Below are positions 25,675 through 36,842 of a DNA stretch of 64,000 bases, one piece after another. Where the stretch lies: contig NZ_CP117996.1 in NCBI RefSeq assembly GCF_028743715.1, forward strand, positions 1,736,001 to 1,800,000, given 5' to 3'. The notes below the pieces were generated by a model, which was given only the letters and a program-made list of their open reading frames with translations, was not told the DNA's origin and made no database searches. Every line of letters begins with the position of its first letter. Position 1 is the first letter of the stretch. The position numbers and the translations under genes are program-made. Origin of the DNA: Microbacterium sp. Clip185. GTDB lineage: Bacteria; Actinomycetota; Actinomycetes; Actinomycetales; Microbacteriaceae.

Positions 25675-26931
25675 TCAGTCGGATCGGGGTGGACGCGGAT
25701 GCGAGGGCAGTGAGCCGCCGGCGCGCGGTGCGCCCAGCAGCGCCGCCCGGGTCACCGCTCCGCGGCCGAAGCGGCTCGAGGCGTCGTCGAGGGCCTCTTC
25801 CACGCGCCGCCACTCTGCGTCGTCGTCCCACAGGGTCGCCATGACTCCCGATGAGCGGAGGTTCTCGCCCCGCACACCGATGAGGCGCACCGGCAGCGAC
25901 CGGTCGATGCCCGCCAGCAGACGCAATGCGGCGTCGCCGATCCGCTGACCCACGGCCGTGGGCTCGGGCAGGGTCACCGACCTCGACAGGGTTCGGAAAT
26001 CCGCGAAGCGCACTTTGATCGCCACCGTCGCCGCTTCGACGTCGTGCGCCCGGAGCCGGGCACCCACCCGGTCGGCGAGGCGCCGCACCTCCGCGCGGAG
26101 CACGGTGTCGTCGTCGACGTCCTCGTGGAAGGTCTCTTCGTGACCGATGCTCTTGTCGATCCGCTCGACCGACACCTCACGCGCATCCTCACCGCGCGCC
26201 AGACGCCAGACGCGCTCACCCATGGCGGGACCGAGTGCTTTCTCGAGCACGGGTCGAGGAGTCTGCAGCACGTCACCGATCGTGCGGATTCCACGCGCCT
26301 CGAGGATCTCTGCAGAACGCGGACCGACGCCCCACATCGCGCGAACCGGCCGCGGCGCGAGAAACGCCGCGGTGTCGGCGGCGGCGATGATCAGCAGGCC
26401 GTCGGGCTTGCTGATCGTCGACGCCATCTTCGCGACATGCTTCGTCGCCGCCGCGCCCACGCTGCACACGAGGCCGGTGCGCTCGAGCACCCGTGCTCGC
26501 AAGAGCCGCGCGATCGTGCCCGGACTTCCCCAGAGGCGCCGCGATCCTCGCACATCAAGGAACGCCTCGTCGATGGACAGCGGTTCGACCAGCGGGGTGA
26601 ACTCGCGGAAGATGTCCATCACCTGTGCGGAGAGCGCCGTATACCTGTCGAAGCGCGGCGGCACGATCACCGCGGTCGGACACAGCCGCATGGCCTGCGA
26701 GACCGGCATCGCGGAGCGCACGCCATAACGACGCGCCTCATAAGACGCGCTCGAGACGACGCTGCGACCTTCGGGCGAGCCGATAACCAGCGGCTTGCCC
26801 GCCAACGACGGATCGTCGAGCACGGCGACGGCGGCATAGAACGCATCCATGTCGACGTGCAGGATGCCCGCGCCGGTGTCGTCGGCATCGGCCGGCGACA
26901 CGATGCGCCCGGATCCGTCGCCTCGTCCCAT
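25675..26931 (-). CDS. dinB: DNA polymerase IV (Y family)
   Basis: 418 residues from the ATG at 26931. Error-prone translesion polymerase. Catalytic carboxylates: ILHVDMDAFYAAV (first Asp pair) and EPLSIDEAFLDV (Asp-Glu). Also visible are SSASYEARRYGVRSAMP, the helix-hairpin-helix region (RPVRAMWGVGPRSAEIL) and the little-finger domain (KSIGHEETF onward). I see no clear beta-clamp-binding motif at the C-terminus, which ends in a Pro/Arg-rich tail. GGGAGA serves as the ribosome-binding site but is part of the terminator hairpin at 26939-26977. Confidence 0.93.
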   Translation of the reverse strand: MGRGDGSGRIVSPADADDTGAGILHVDMDAFYAAVAVLDDPSLAGKPLVIGSPEGRSVVSSASYEARRYGVRSAMPVSQAMRLCPTAVIVPPRFDRYTALSAQVMDIFREFTPLVEPLSIDEAFLDVRGSRRLWGSPGTIARLLRARVLERTGLVCSVGAAATKHVAKMASTISKPDGLLIIAAADTAAFLAPRPVRAMWGVGPRSAEILEARGIRTIGDVLQTPRPVLEKALGPAMGERVWRLARGEDAREVSVERIDKSIGHEETFHEDVDDDTVLRAEVRRLADRVGARLRAHDVEAATVAIKVRFADFRTLSRSVTLPEPTAVGQRIGDAALRLLAGIDRSLPVRLIGVRGENLRSSGVMATLWDDDAEWRRVEEALDDASSRFGRGAVTRAALLGAPRAGGSLPSHPRPPRSD

Positions 26932-26938
26932 ACGATCA

Positions 26939-26977
26939 TTCTCCCGCGGACCGCCGACATCGCGGCCCGCGGGAGAA
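26939..26977 (-). terminator. Hairpin after gatB, containing the dinB ribosome-binding site
   Basis: 11-bp perfect stem, arms 26967-26977 and 26939-26949, with a 17-base loop, 7 bases after the gatB stop. The 3' arm on the minus strand includes GGGAGAA, the only candidate ribosome-binding site of dinB. Confidence 0.65.
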
Positions 26978-26983
26978 CAGGGA

Positions 26984-28498
26984 TCACTGGGCCGCGCGCT
27001 CCAGCACCAGCTCACGGACGCGGGCGGCGTCGGCCTGACCCTTCATCGCCTTCATGACGGCGCCGATGACGGCACCGGCGGCCTGCACCTTGCCGTCGCG
27101 GATCTTCGCCAGCACGTCGGGCTGCGCGGCCAAGGCGTCGTCGATCGCGGCGATCAGCGCACCGTCGTCGGAGACGACCGCGAGCCCGCGGGCGTCGACG
27201 ACCTCCTGCGGCGTGCCCTCACCGGCGATGACGCCCTCGAGCACCTGACGCGCGAGCTTGTCGGTGAGCGTGCCGGCATCCACGAGTGCCTGCAGAGCGG
27301 CGACATCCGCCGGCGTCACGAGGTCAGCCGCCTCCCGCTCCTGCGCGTTCGCGACGCGGGTGATCTCACCCGTCCACCACTTGCGCGCGGCGGCAGGGCT
27401 CGCGCCCTGGGCGATGGTCGCCTCGACCTCGGCGAGGAGCCCGCCGTTCGCGACGTCCTGGAACTCGAGGTCCGTGAAGCCCCACTCGGCCTTCAGCCGG
27501 CGCCGGCGCGCAGCGGGGGGTTCGGGGAGCGCGGCGCGCAGCTCCTCGATCAGCTCCGGTGCCGGGACCACGGGCAGCAGGTCGGGCTCCGGGAAGTACC
27601 GGTAGTCGTCGGCATCCGACTTGGGACGACCGGGAGATGTCGTCCCCGTGTCCTCGTGCCAGTGCCGCGTCTCCTGCGTGATCGTGCCGCCGGCAGCGAG
27701 GATCGCGGCCTGACGCTGGATCTCATAGCGCACGGCGCGCTCGACGGAGCGCATCGAGTTGACGTTCTTCGTCTCGGTGCGCGTTCCGAGTTTCTCCTGA
27801 CCACGCGGACGCAGTGAGACGTTCGCGTCGCAGCGCAGGTTGCCGCGCTCGAGACGCGCCTCCGAGATGCCCAGCGACAAGACGATGTCACGGATGGCCG
27901 CGACGTACGCCTTGGCGATCTCCGGAGCGCGGTGCTCGGCGCCGAAGATGGGGCGCGTGACGATCTCCACGAGAGGCACACCGGCGCGGTTGTAGTCCAC
28001 GAGCGAGTACTCGGCGCCCTGGATACGTCCGGTCGATCCGCCGACATGGGTGAGCTTGCCCGCGTCCTCCTCCATGTGGGCGCGCTCGATAGGAACCGTC
28101 ACGAGCGTCCCGTCGGCCAGCTCGATCTCGACTTGACCGTCGAATGCGATGGGCTCGTCGTACTGCGAGATCTGGTAGTTCTTGCCGAGGTCCGGATAGA
28201 AGTAGTTCTTCCGCGCGAAGCGGCTGGACGGAGCGATCGAGCAGCCCAGCGCGAGCCCCAGGCTGATCGAGGACCGGATTGCTGTGGCGTTGACGACCGG
28301 CAGCGCACCGGGCAGACCCATGTCGACGGGCGCGACGAGCGTGTTCGGCGCGGCGTGATGATTGTCGGGATGGGCCGGGTTCGGCGCGGCCGAGAACATC
28401 TTCGTCTTCGTGTTGAGCTCGACGTGCACCTCGAAGCCGAGCACGGGCTCGAAAAGCTCGAGGGCGGCGTCGAAGTCCATCAGCTTGTCCTTGGCCAT
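26984..28498 (-). CDS. gatB: Aspartyl/glutamyl-tRNA amidotransferase subunit B
   Basis: 504 residues from the ATG at 28498. GatB is the kinase/transamidase subunit of GatCAB that converts Glu-tRNA-Gln (and Asp-tRNA-Asn) to the amide forms. Start region [20 protein letters not shown] and [14 protein letters not shown] are typical, with [37 protein letters not shown] and [16 protein letters not shown] further on. The C-terminal YqeY-like tail runs from about residue 400. The start shares a base with the gatA stop (TGATG). Indicates that the organism lacks a separate route to one or both amide-tRNAs. Confidence 0.96.
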   Translation of the reverse strand: MAKDKLMDFDAALELFEPVLGFEVHVELNTKTKMFSAAPNPAHPDNHHAAPNTLVAPVDMGLPGALPVVNATAIRSSISLGLALGCSIAPSSRFARKNYFYPDLGKNYQISQYDEPIAFDGQVEIELADGTLVTVPIERAHMEEDAGKLTHVGGSTGRIQGAEYSLVDYNRAGVPLVEIVTRPIFGAEHRAPEIAKAYVAAIRDIVLSLGISEARLERGNLRCDANVSLRPRGQEKLGTRTETKNVNSMRSVERAVRYEIQRQAAILAAGGTITQETRHWHEDTGTTSPGRPKSDADDYRYFPEPDLLPVVPAPELIEELRAALPEPPAARRRRLKAEWGFTDLEFQDVANGGLLAEVEATIAQGASPAAARKWWTGEITRVANAQEREAADLVTPADVAALQALVDAGTLTDKLARQVLEGVIAGEGTPQEVVDARGLAVVSDDGALIAAIDDALAAQPDVLAKIRDGKVQAAGAVIGAVMKAMKGQADAARVRELVLERAAQ

Positions 28499-30012
28499 CA
28501 GCGGGTCCCTCCCAGCACCGGGGCACGATCGAGCAGCGGCCCGCCCCACGAATCGACGAGCAATGCTTCCAGCGCCGCCCCCACCCGGTACAGGCGCGCA
28601 TCCTCCCTGGCGGGCGCGAGGAACTGGATGCCCACCGGCAGGCCGTCCTCGGCGGCGAGGCCCGACGGCACCGAGATACCCGGCACGCCGGCCAGGTTCG
28701 CCGGGATGGTCGTCACGTCGTTCAGGTACATCTGCAGCGGGTCGTCGATCTTCTCCCCCAGGCGGAACGCCGTGGTGGGAGCTGAGGGCGTCGCGATGAC
28801 GTCGACCTTCGCGAACGCCTCGTCGAAGTCGCGCTGGATGAGGGTCCGCACCTTCTGCGCGCTGCCGTAGTAGGCGTCGTAGTAGCCCGCGGACAGCGCG
28901 TACGTGCCGAGGATGATGCGGCGCTTCACCTCGTCACCGAAACCCGCTTCGCGAGTCGCCGCCATCACGTCTTCGACTGTGGCCGCCGCATGCGGGCTCA
29001 CCCGCATCCCGAAGCGCACGGAATCGAACTTCGCAAGGTTGCTGGATGCCTCCGCCGGCAGGATGAGGTAGTAGGCCGCGACGCCGTACTCGAAGTGCGG
29101 GGCACTGACCTCGACGATCTCCGCGCCCTGCGCCTCCATGGCCGCGAGTGCCGCACGGAACGAGTCGGAGACGCCCTGCTGGAAGCCCTTGTCATCGAGT
29201 TCGCGGATGACGCCGACCTTCAGACCCTTCAGGCTCTCACCCGTTGAGCCTTCACGCGCCGCGGCCGCGAAGGACGGCCAGACGTCGGTGAGGGACGTGG
29301 AGTCGTGGGGGTCGTGACCGGCGATCACGTCGTGCAGGAGAGCCGAGTCGAGGACGGTTCGCGTGACCGGACCGACCTGGTCGAGGCTCGAGGCGAGCGC
29401 GATCGCACCGTAGCGGCTGACACCGCCGTACGTCGGCTTCACGCCCACCGTTCCGGTCACGTGCGCCGGCTGACGGATGGAGCCACCGGTGTCCGAGCCC
29501 AGCGCGAGCGGCGCTTCGAAAGCGGCGACCGCGGCCGCTGAGCCACCGCCCGAGCCTCCAGGGATCCGATCGAGGTCCCACGGATTGTGGGTCGGACCGT
29601 AGGCGGAGTGCTCGGTGGAGGAGCCCATCGCGAACTCGTCCATGTTGGTCTTGCCCAGGGGCACAAGGCCGGCGGCACGAGCCCGAGCGACGACTGTCGC
29701 GTCGTAGGGCGACATGTACCCCTCGAGGATCTTGGACCCGCTCGTGGAGGGCATGTCGGTCGTGACGAGGACGTCCTTGATCGCCAGCGGCACACCCGCC
29801 AGCTCTCCGAGAGCCTCGCCGCCCGCGCGACGGCGATCGATCTCCGCGGCCACGGCCAGCGCGCCCTCGTTCACGTGGAGGAACGCGTGCACGTCGCCGT
29901 CCACCGCGGCGATGCGGTCCAGATGCGCCTGCGTCGCCTCGACGCTGGACACCTCGCCCGCGGCGAGCTTCGCGGCGAGATCCGCCGCACTGAGACGGAT
30001 GATGTCGCTCAC
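28498..30012 (-). CDS. gatA: Aspartyl/glutamyl-tRNA amidotransferase subunit A
   Basis: 504 residues from the GTG at 30012 ([12 protein letters not shown]). Amidase-signature enzyme that releases ammonia from glutamine. The catalytic Ser-cisSer-Lys triad is intact and falls at exactly the classical numbering: Lys79 (PLAIKDVLV), Ser154 ([12 protein letters not shown]) and Ser178 ([11 protein letters not shown]). GTGA overlap with gatC upstream and TGATG overlap with gatB downstream keep the three subunits translationally coupled. Confidence 0.96.
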   Translation of the reverse strand: MSDIIRLSAADLAAKLAAGEVSSVEATQAHLDRIAAVDGDVHAFLHVNEGALAVAAEIDRRRAGGEALGELAGVPLAIKDVLVTTDMPSTSGSKILEGYMSPYDATVVARARAAGLVPLGKTNMDEFAMGSSTEHSAYGPTHNPWDLDRIPGGSGGGSAAAVAAFEAPLALGSDTGGSIRQPAHVTGTVGVKPTYGGVSRYGAIALASSLDQVGPVTRTVLDSALLHDVIAGHDPHDSTSLTDVWPSFAAAAREGSTGESLKGLKVGVIRELDDKGFQQGVSDSFRAALAAMEAQGAEIVEVSAPHFEYGVAAYYLILPAEASSNLAKFDSVRFGMRVSPHAAATVEDVMAATREAGFGDEVKRRIILGTYALSAGYYDAYYGSAQKVRTLIQRDFDEAFAKVDVIATPSAPTTAFRLGEKIDDPLQMYLNDVTTIPANLAGVPGISVPSGLAAEDGLPVGIQFLAPAREDARLYRVGAALEALLVDSWGGPLLDRAPVLGGTR

Positions 30013-30308
30013 TGCTCCTCCCCCAGGATCGCCGTCACGCGGAAGCGGTCCTCCGCCGCATCCGGAGCGTTCTGCAGCACCTCGGCGAGAGACAGGGCCT
30101 CGGTGTGCTCGTCGTCGCGGAAGACGTTCTGCAGCGGGATCGGGTGGCTCGTCGCGACCACGTCGGGGGTCGCGACCTCCGACACCTTCGCGATGTTGTC
30201 GACGATCGCGTCGAGCTGTCCGGTGAGGCGCCCGACCTCCTCGTCGCTCAATTGGATCCGGGCGAGGACGCCGAGATGGCGCACGAGATCTGGGGTGATT
30301 TCCGACAC
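30009..30308 (-). CDS. gatC: Aspartyl/glutamyl-tRNA amidotransferase subunit C
   Basis: 99 residues from a GTG at 30308. The small GatC chain wraps around GatA and stabilises the complex. Recognisable by [36 protein letters not shown] and the C-terminal PLRED-like segment ([11 protein letters not shown]). First gene of the gatCAB operon; a TAGACT hexamer ends 6 bases before the start codon, so the operon appears to begin with a leaderless GTG. Confidence 0.94.
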   Translation of the reverse strand: MSEITPDLVRHLGVLARIQLSDEEVGRLTGQLDAIVDNIAKVSEVATPDVVATSHPIPLQNVFRDDEHTEALSLAEVLQNAPDAAEDRFRVTAILGEEQ

Positions 30309-30314
30309 CCCGAC

Positions 30315-30320
30315 AGTCTA
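30315..30320 (-). promoter_or_regulatory. Leaderless -10 element for gatCAB
   Basis: TAGACT on the minus strand followed by 6 bases and GTG at 30308. Confidence 0.6.
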
Positions 30321-30350
30321 GTTCGGCCCCGCCCGGCAGCCATGCGCCCG

Positions 30351-30356
30351 TAGGCT
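30351..30356 (+). promoter_or_regulatory. Leaderless -10 element for fadD
   Basis: TAGGCT followed by 7 bases and GTG at 30364; divergent to the gatCAB promoter 30 bases away. Confidence 0.55.
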
Positions 30357-30363
30357 GTGCCGG

Positions 30364-32061
30364 GTGACGACCTTCGATCCTCCCCGCCCCTGGGTCCGCA
30401 GCTACGCCGATGGGGTGCCCGACGACCTCGATCCGGTATCGGGCTCGCTCGTGGACATCGTCCAGGCCTCGGCGCGCGAGTACCCGGACGCCGTCGCACT
30501 GCAGTTCTTTGGGCGCGAGACCACGTATCGCGAGCTCGACCGAGCCATCTCGCGCGCGGCAGCCGGCCTTCACGCCCAGGGCGTGCGCCGGGGCGACCCG
30601 GTTGCGATCGTGCTGCCCAACTGCCCGCAGCACATCGTCGCGTTCTACGCCGTGCTGCGCTTGGGCGCCGTCGTCGTCGAGCACAACCCGCTGTACACCG
30701 CGCGGGAGCTGCGCAAGCAGTTCGAGGATCACGGCGCGAAGCACGCCATCGTCTGGAGCAAGGTAGCCGCCACGGTCCAGGCCTTCCCGAAGGACGTCCG
30801 CGTCTCGACGCTCGTAACGGTGGATCTGACACGCGCGATGCCCTTCACGACGCGAGCGGCGCTGCGGCTGCCGATCACCAAGGCACGCGAGTCCCGCGCC
30901 GCGCTTCACACGAAGGTCCGCGGCGGCATCGACTGGGACCAACTGCTGCGCAGCGAACCGCTTCCGGCGTCCCACCCTGCCCCGACGGCTGACGACCTCG
31001 CCATCATCCAGTACACGAGCGGCACGACCGGCACGCCCAAGGGCGCGAAGCTCACGCACCGGAACCTGCTCGCCAACGCGGCCCAATCGAGAGCATGGGT
31101 CCCCTCGATCCACCGCGGCGAAGGGTGCGTCGTCTACGCCGTCCTGCCGATGTTCCACGCCTACGGACTCACCCTCTGTCTCACCTTCGCCATGTCGATG
31201 GGCGCGCGACTCGTGCTGTTCCCGCGCTTCGACCCCGACATGGTCCTCGCCGTCACCAAGAAGCACCCCGCGACGTTCCTACCGCTCGTTCCGCCGATCG
31301 CCGACCGACTGCTGCAGGCGGCCGAGGCGAAGAGGGTCTCACTCGCGGGAACCCGGATCGCGATCTCCGGCGCCATGGCACTCCCGCACGAGCTCGTCGT
31401 GCCGTTCGAGAAGGCGACCGGAGGCTACCTGGTCGAGGGCTACGGGCTCAGCGAATGCTCGCCCGTGCTGATGGCGAATCCGGTCGCCGACAACCGAGTC
31501 CCCGGCACCGTAGGCCTGCCGCTGCCCGGAACAGAGTGTCGTGTGGTCGACCCGGAGAACCCTCGGGTCGACGTCGCTCCGGGCGCCGCGGGAGAGCTGA
31601 TGGTGCGGGGCCCGCAGGTGTTCTCCGGCTACTACGGCAAGCCCGAGGCGACCGAGGAGGTCTTCGTCGACGGCTGGTTCCGCACCGGTGACATCGTCAC
31701 GATCGACGAGGCCGGCTTTGTGCGCATCGTCGATCGGATCAAGGAGCTCATCATCACGGGCGGCTTCAACGTCGCACCCACCGAGGTGGAGAACGTGCTG
31801 CGACAGCATCCGCAGGTCGAGGATGTGGCCGTCGTGGGTCTTCCCGACGAGCATGCCGGCGAGGAGGTCGTCGCCGCCATCGTGGTGGCCCCCGGTGCCG
31901 AGATCGACACGGAGGCGATCCGCAACTACGCGCGCGGGATCCTCACTCCCTACAAGGTGCCACGGCGTCTGTTCATCGTCGAGGAGCTGCCCAAGTCACT
32001 GATCGGGAAGGTGCTGCGCAAGCAGGTGCGGGAGCACCTGCTCGCAGAGACGGGGCGCTGA
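30364..32061 (+). CDS. fadD: Long-chain fatty acid-CoA ligase
   Basis: 565 residues. ANL-superfamily adenylating enzyme that activates fatty acids as acyl-AMP and then acyl-CoA. The P-loop-like AMP motif is [21 protein letters not shown], followed by [27 protein letters not shown], the ATP-binding Asp in [12 protein letters not shown], the hinge [19 protein letters not shown] and the C-terminal catalytic Lys near [12 protein letters not shown]. Length and motif spacing match bacterial FadD. The GTG at 30364 follows a leaderless -10. Convergent with ligA, 6 bases apart. Confidence 0.92.
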   Translation: MTTFDPPRPWVRSYADGVPDDLDPVSGSLVDIVQASAREYPDAVALQFFGRETTYRELDRAISRAAAGLHAQGVRRGDPVAIVLPNCPQHIVAFYAVLRLGAVVVEHNPLYTARELRKQFEDHGAKHAIVWSKVAATVQAFPKDVRVSTLVTVDLTRAMPFTTRAALRLPITKARESRAALHTKVRGGIDWDQLLRSEPLPASHPAPTADDLAIIQYTSGTTGTPKGAKLTHRNLLANAAQSRAWVPSIHRGEGCVVYAVLPMFHAYGLTLCLTFAMSMGARLVLFPRFDPDMVLAVTKKHPATFLPLVPPIADRLLQAAEAKRVSLAGTRIAISGAMALPHELVVPFEKATGGYLVEGYGLSECSPVLMANPVADNRVPGTVGLPLPGTECRVVDPENPRVDVAPGAAGELMVRGPQVFSGYYGKPEATEEVFVDGWFRTGDIVTIDEAGFVRIVDRIKELIITGGFNVAPTEVENVLRQHPQVEDVAVVGLPDEHAGEEVVAAIVVAPGAEIDTEAIRNYARGILTPYKVPRRLFIVEELPKSLIGKVLRKQVREHLLAETGR

Positions 32062-32067
32062 GCGGAT

Positions 32068-34416
<2,349 letters not shown>

Positions 34417-34427
34417 GGTGCGACCTC

Positions 34428-34460
34428 GGACAGGACCAGGCCGGTGCGCTGGGCCTGTCC
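34428..34460 (-). terminator. Possible terminator after mnmA
   Basis: Minus-strand stem of 7 bp, one mismatch, then 4 bp, around a 9-base loop; begins 5 bases after the mnmA stop and ends 11 bases upstream of the ligA -10. Confidence 0.45.
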
Positions 34461-34465
34461 GGTGC

Positions 34466-35575
34466 CTAGGATGCCGCGACGGAGCCGACCGGAACGGCCG
34501 ACACCGTGCGGTCCACCGTGAACTGACCGAGTACGCGCGTGCCGAGGTAGAGCACGGCCGTCTGGCCCGGCGCGACGCCGTCGAACGGCACCTGGGGACG
34601 GACCACCACACCGTCCTCGCTCACCTCTGCACGGGCGGGGACCGGGTCGGCATGAGCGCGGATCTGCACCTCGCACGTGAACGCGGCCTCGGTCGGAGCG
34701 GCGCCCGCCCAGCTGAAACGCGCTCCGGCGATCTCGGTCGTCGCCAGCGCCTCCTTCGGGCCCACCACGACGGTGTTGCTCACCGGACGCACTTCGAGCA
34801 CGAAACGCGGCTTGCCATCGGATGCGGGGACGCCCAGCTGCAGTCCGCGGCGCTGTCCGACAGTGAACGCGTGTGCTCCCTCGTGGCGGCCGACGACGGC
34901 GCCTTCGCGGTCGAGGATGTCGCCCTGCTCGGCACCCACGCGCTCAGCGAGCCAGGCCCGCGTGTCGCCGTCGGGGATGAAGCAGATGTCGTGACTGTCG
35001 GGCTTCTGGGCGACGGTCAGTCCGCGCTCCGCGGCCTCCGCACGAACGAGCGCCTTCGACGGGGTGTCGCCCAACGGGAAGTACGTGTGCGCGAGCTGCT
35101 CGGCGGTGAGAACGCCGAGCACATACGACTGATCCTTGGCCTGGTCACTCGCACGGTGCAGCTCGCGGCCCTCAGCACCGTCCACCAGGAGCGCGTAGTG
35201 CCCGGTGCAGACGGCGTCGAAACCCAGTTCCAGGGCGCGTTCGAGCAGGGCAGCGAACTTGATCCGCTCGTTGCAGCGCATGCACGGGTTCGGGGTGCGT
35301 CCGGCCCGGTACTCCGAGACGAAGTCGTCGATCACGTCGTCGCGGAAGCGCTCCGAGAAGTCCCACACGTAAAAGGGGATGCCGAGCTTGTCGGCCGCAC
35401 GACGCGCATCCATCGCGTCCTCGATCGTGCAGCAGCCACGACTGCCCGTGCGCAGCGTTCCGCCCGCCCGGGACAGCGCCAAATGCACGCCCACCACCTC
35501 GTGACCGGCGTCGACGGCGCGCGCCGCGGCGACCGCCGAATCGACGCCGCCGCTCATCGCCGCCAGAATCCGCAT
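34466..35575 (-). CDS. mnmA: tRNA-specific 2-thiouridylase
   Basis: 369 residues. Adds sulfur to U34 of tRNA-Lys/Glu/Gln using a persulfide. The ATP pyrophosphatase P-loop SGGVDS is at residues 8-13 ([17 protein letters not shown]). The catalytic Cys pair is in [12 protein letters not shown] and [12 protein letters not shown], and GHYALL lies between them. It follows a cysteine desulfurase gene on the same strand, the natural sulfur donor. The upstream gene's TAG stop forms the start of TAGACT, a -10 6 bases before the mnmA ATG, so mnmA can probably also be transcribed on its own as a leaderless mRNA. Confidence 0.95.
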   Translation of the reverse strand: MRILAAMSGGVDSAVAAARAVDAGHEVVGVHLALSRAGGTLRTGSRGCCTIEDAMDARRAADKLGIPFYVWDFSERFRDDVIDDFVSEYRAGRTPNPCMRCNERIKFAALLERALELGFDAVCTGHYALLVDGAEGRELHRASDQAKDQSYVLGVLTAEQLAHTYFPLGDTPSKALVRAEAAERGLTVAQKPDSHDICFIPDGDTRAWLAERVGAEQGDILDREGAVVGRHEGAHAFTVGQRRGLQLGVPASDGKPRFVLEVRPVSNTVVVGPKEALATTEIAGARFSWAGAAPTEAAFTCEVQIRAHADPVPARAEVSEDGVVVRPQVPFDGVAPGQTAVLYLGTRVLGQFTVDRTVSAVPVGSVAAS

Positions 35576-35581
35576 CGTGCC

Positions 35582-35587
35582 AGTCTA
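35582..35587 (-). promoter_or_regulatory. Leaderless -10 for mnmA, overlapping the cysteine desulfurase stop
   Basis: TAGACT on the minus strand; its TAG (35587-35585) is the stop codon of the cysteine desulfurase. Six bases separate it from the ATG at 35575. Confidence 0.5.
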
Positions 35588-36769
35588 CGAGGGCGAGGCT
35601 GTACGGGCTCCGGCAGCACGCGCGCGCTCGACGGCCCAGGGCAGCGCCTCGAGGAACGCGTCGACGTCGTCCGAGGTCGTGGTGCGACCCAGTGTGATCC
35701 GCAGCACCGAACGCGCCGCATCCTCATCGCGACCCAGCGCGCGCACGACGTGCGAGGGTTCGGGGATCCCCGCCTGACACGCGGACCCCGTCGAGACCGC
35801 GATGCCACGGGTGTCCAGGAGGAACAGAAGCGTCTCCCCCAGTGCGCCCGGCACCAGCAGATGCGCGTTTCCGGGGAGGCGGAGCACCGGGTCGCCGAGC
35901 AGTTCGACACCCGGCACGACCGCGCAGGCGCGGTCCACCAGGCGGTCCCGCAGCGCGCCGAGACGCGCGACCTCCGCATCCCGCTCGATCGCCGCCAGTT
36001 CCGCTGCCACAGCGAAGGCGGCCGCGCCCGCGATGTCCTGCGTTCCGGCGCGCAGGCCCCGCTGCTGTGCGCCCCCGTGCATCTGCGCACCGATGCGCGC
36101 TGATCGCGCACTGATCAGCGCGCCCGTGCCCACCGGCCCGCCGACCTTGTGCGCCGACAGGCTCATCGCCACGAGGCCCGCACCCGCCGGCGCATCGCCC
36201 CGCCACCGTCGGAAGTCCACGGGCACCTGCCCGAATGCCGCCACCGCGTCCAGGTGCAACGGCACGACCGCAGCTGCGGCGCTGTGAGCGAGCGCAGCCG
36301 CGTCTGAGAGCGTTCCGACCTCGTTGTTGGCGACCAGCGCCGTGGCGAATGCCGCACCGTCGAGCGCAACCGCGAAGTCACCGGCGTCGATCGCGCCGAG
36401 GGACGTGAGCCGGACGGCTCGCACCTCGGCCTGCTGCGTGTCGACGAGTGCCGCGACCGAGTCGATCGTCGCGTGATGCTCCCCATCCGGGAGGACGACC
36501 GTGTCGGCGCCGTCGGCGCGGGTCGCCCACAAGCCCTTCACCGCGAGGTTCACCGCCTCGGTGCCGCCCGACGTGAACACGACCTCGATGGGATCGGCTC
36601 CGACGACCGCCGCCAGGCGCTCTCTGGCGTCTTCCAGCACGCGTCGCGCCGCCTGGCCGCCGCCGTGCACGGACGAGGCGTTTCCCGTCGTCGCCGCCGC
36701 TTCGAGCCACGCCTCCCGAGCCTCGGGACGCAGCGGGCTCGACGCCGCATGGTCCAGGTAGATGTGCAC
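35585..36769 (-). CDS. Cysteine desulfurase (IscS/NifS family)
   Basis: 394 residues from a GTG at 36769 (VHIYLDHAASSPLRPEA). PLP enzyme that takes sulfur from cysteine to give alanine and an enzyme persulfide. PLP contacts: TSGGTEAVNLAVKG, DGEHHATI, and Lys in SLSAHKVGGPVG. The active-site Cys is in STGSACQAGIPEPSH. The class I loop fits NifS/IscS. Directly upstream of mnmA, so it is the likely donor for tRNA thiolation and perhaps also Fe-S assembly. Upstream, GACAGT lies 6 bases before the GTG and may be a degenerate -10. Confidence 0.92.
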   Translation of the reverse strand: MHIYLDHAASSPLRPEAREAWLEAAATTGNASSVHGGGQAARRVLEDARERLAAVVGADPIEVVFTSGGTEAVNLAVKGLWATRADGADTVVLPDGEHHATIDSVAALVDTQQAEVRAVRLTSLGAIDAGDFAVALDGAAFATALVANNEVGTLSDAAALAHSAAAAVVPLHLDAVAAFGQVPVDFRRWRGDAPAGAGLVAMSLSAHKVGGPVGTGALISARSARIGAQMHGGAQQRGLRAGTQDIAGAAAFAVAAELAAIERDAEVARLGALRDRLVDRACAVVPGVELLGDPVLRLPGNAHLLVPGALGETLLFLLDTRGIAVSTGSACQAGIPEPSHVVRALGRDEDAARSVLRITLGRTTTSDDVDAFLEALPWAVERARAAGARTASPS

Positions 36770-36829
36770 CCGTCCACTGTCGCACGCGTGGCGTGCGGCG
36801 GCGTCATGAGTTCGTCATGCGGCGGTGGC

Positions 36830-36835
36830 TAGGGT
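36830..36835 (+). promoter_or_regulatory. Leaderless -10 element for glgX
   Basis: TAGGGT followed by 7 bases and ATG at 36843. Confidence 0.55.
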
Positions 36836-36842
36836 TGTGGGC

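Noticed and set aside
30013..31266. Extension of the gatA frame far upstream of its GTG
   Set aside because: The extension would swallow gatC and part of fadD and has no similarity to amidases; Lys79/Ser154/Ser178 numbering fits the GTG at 30012.
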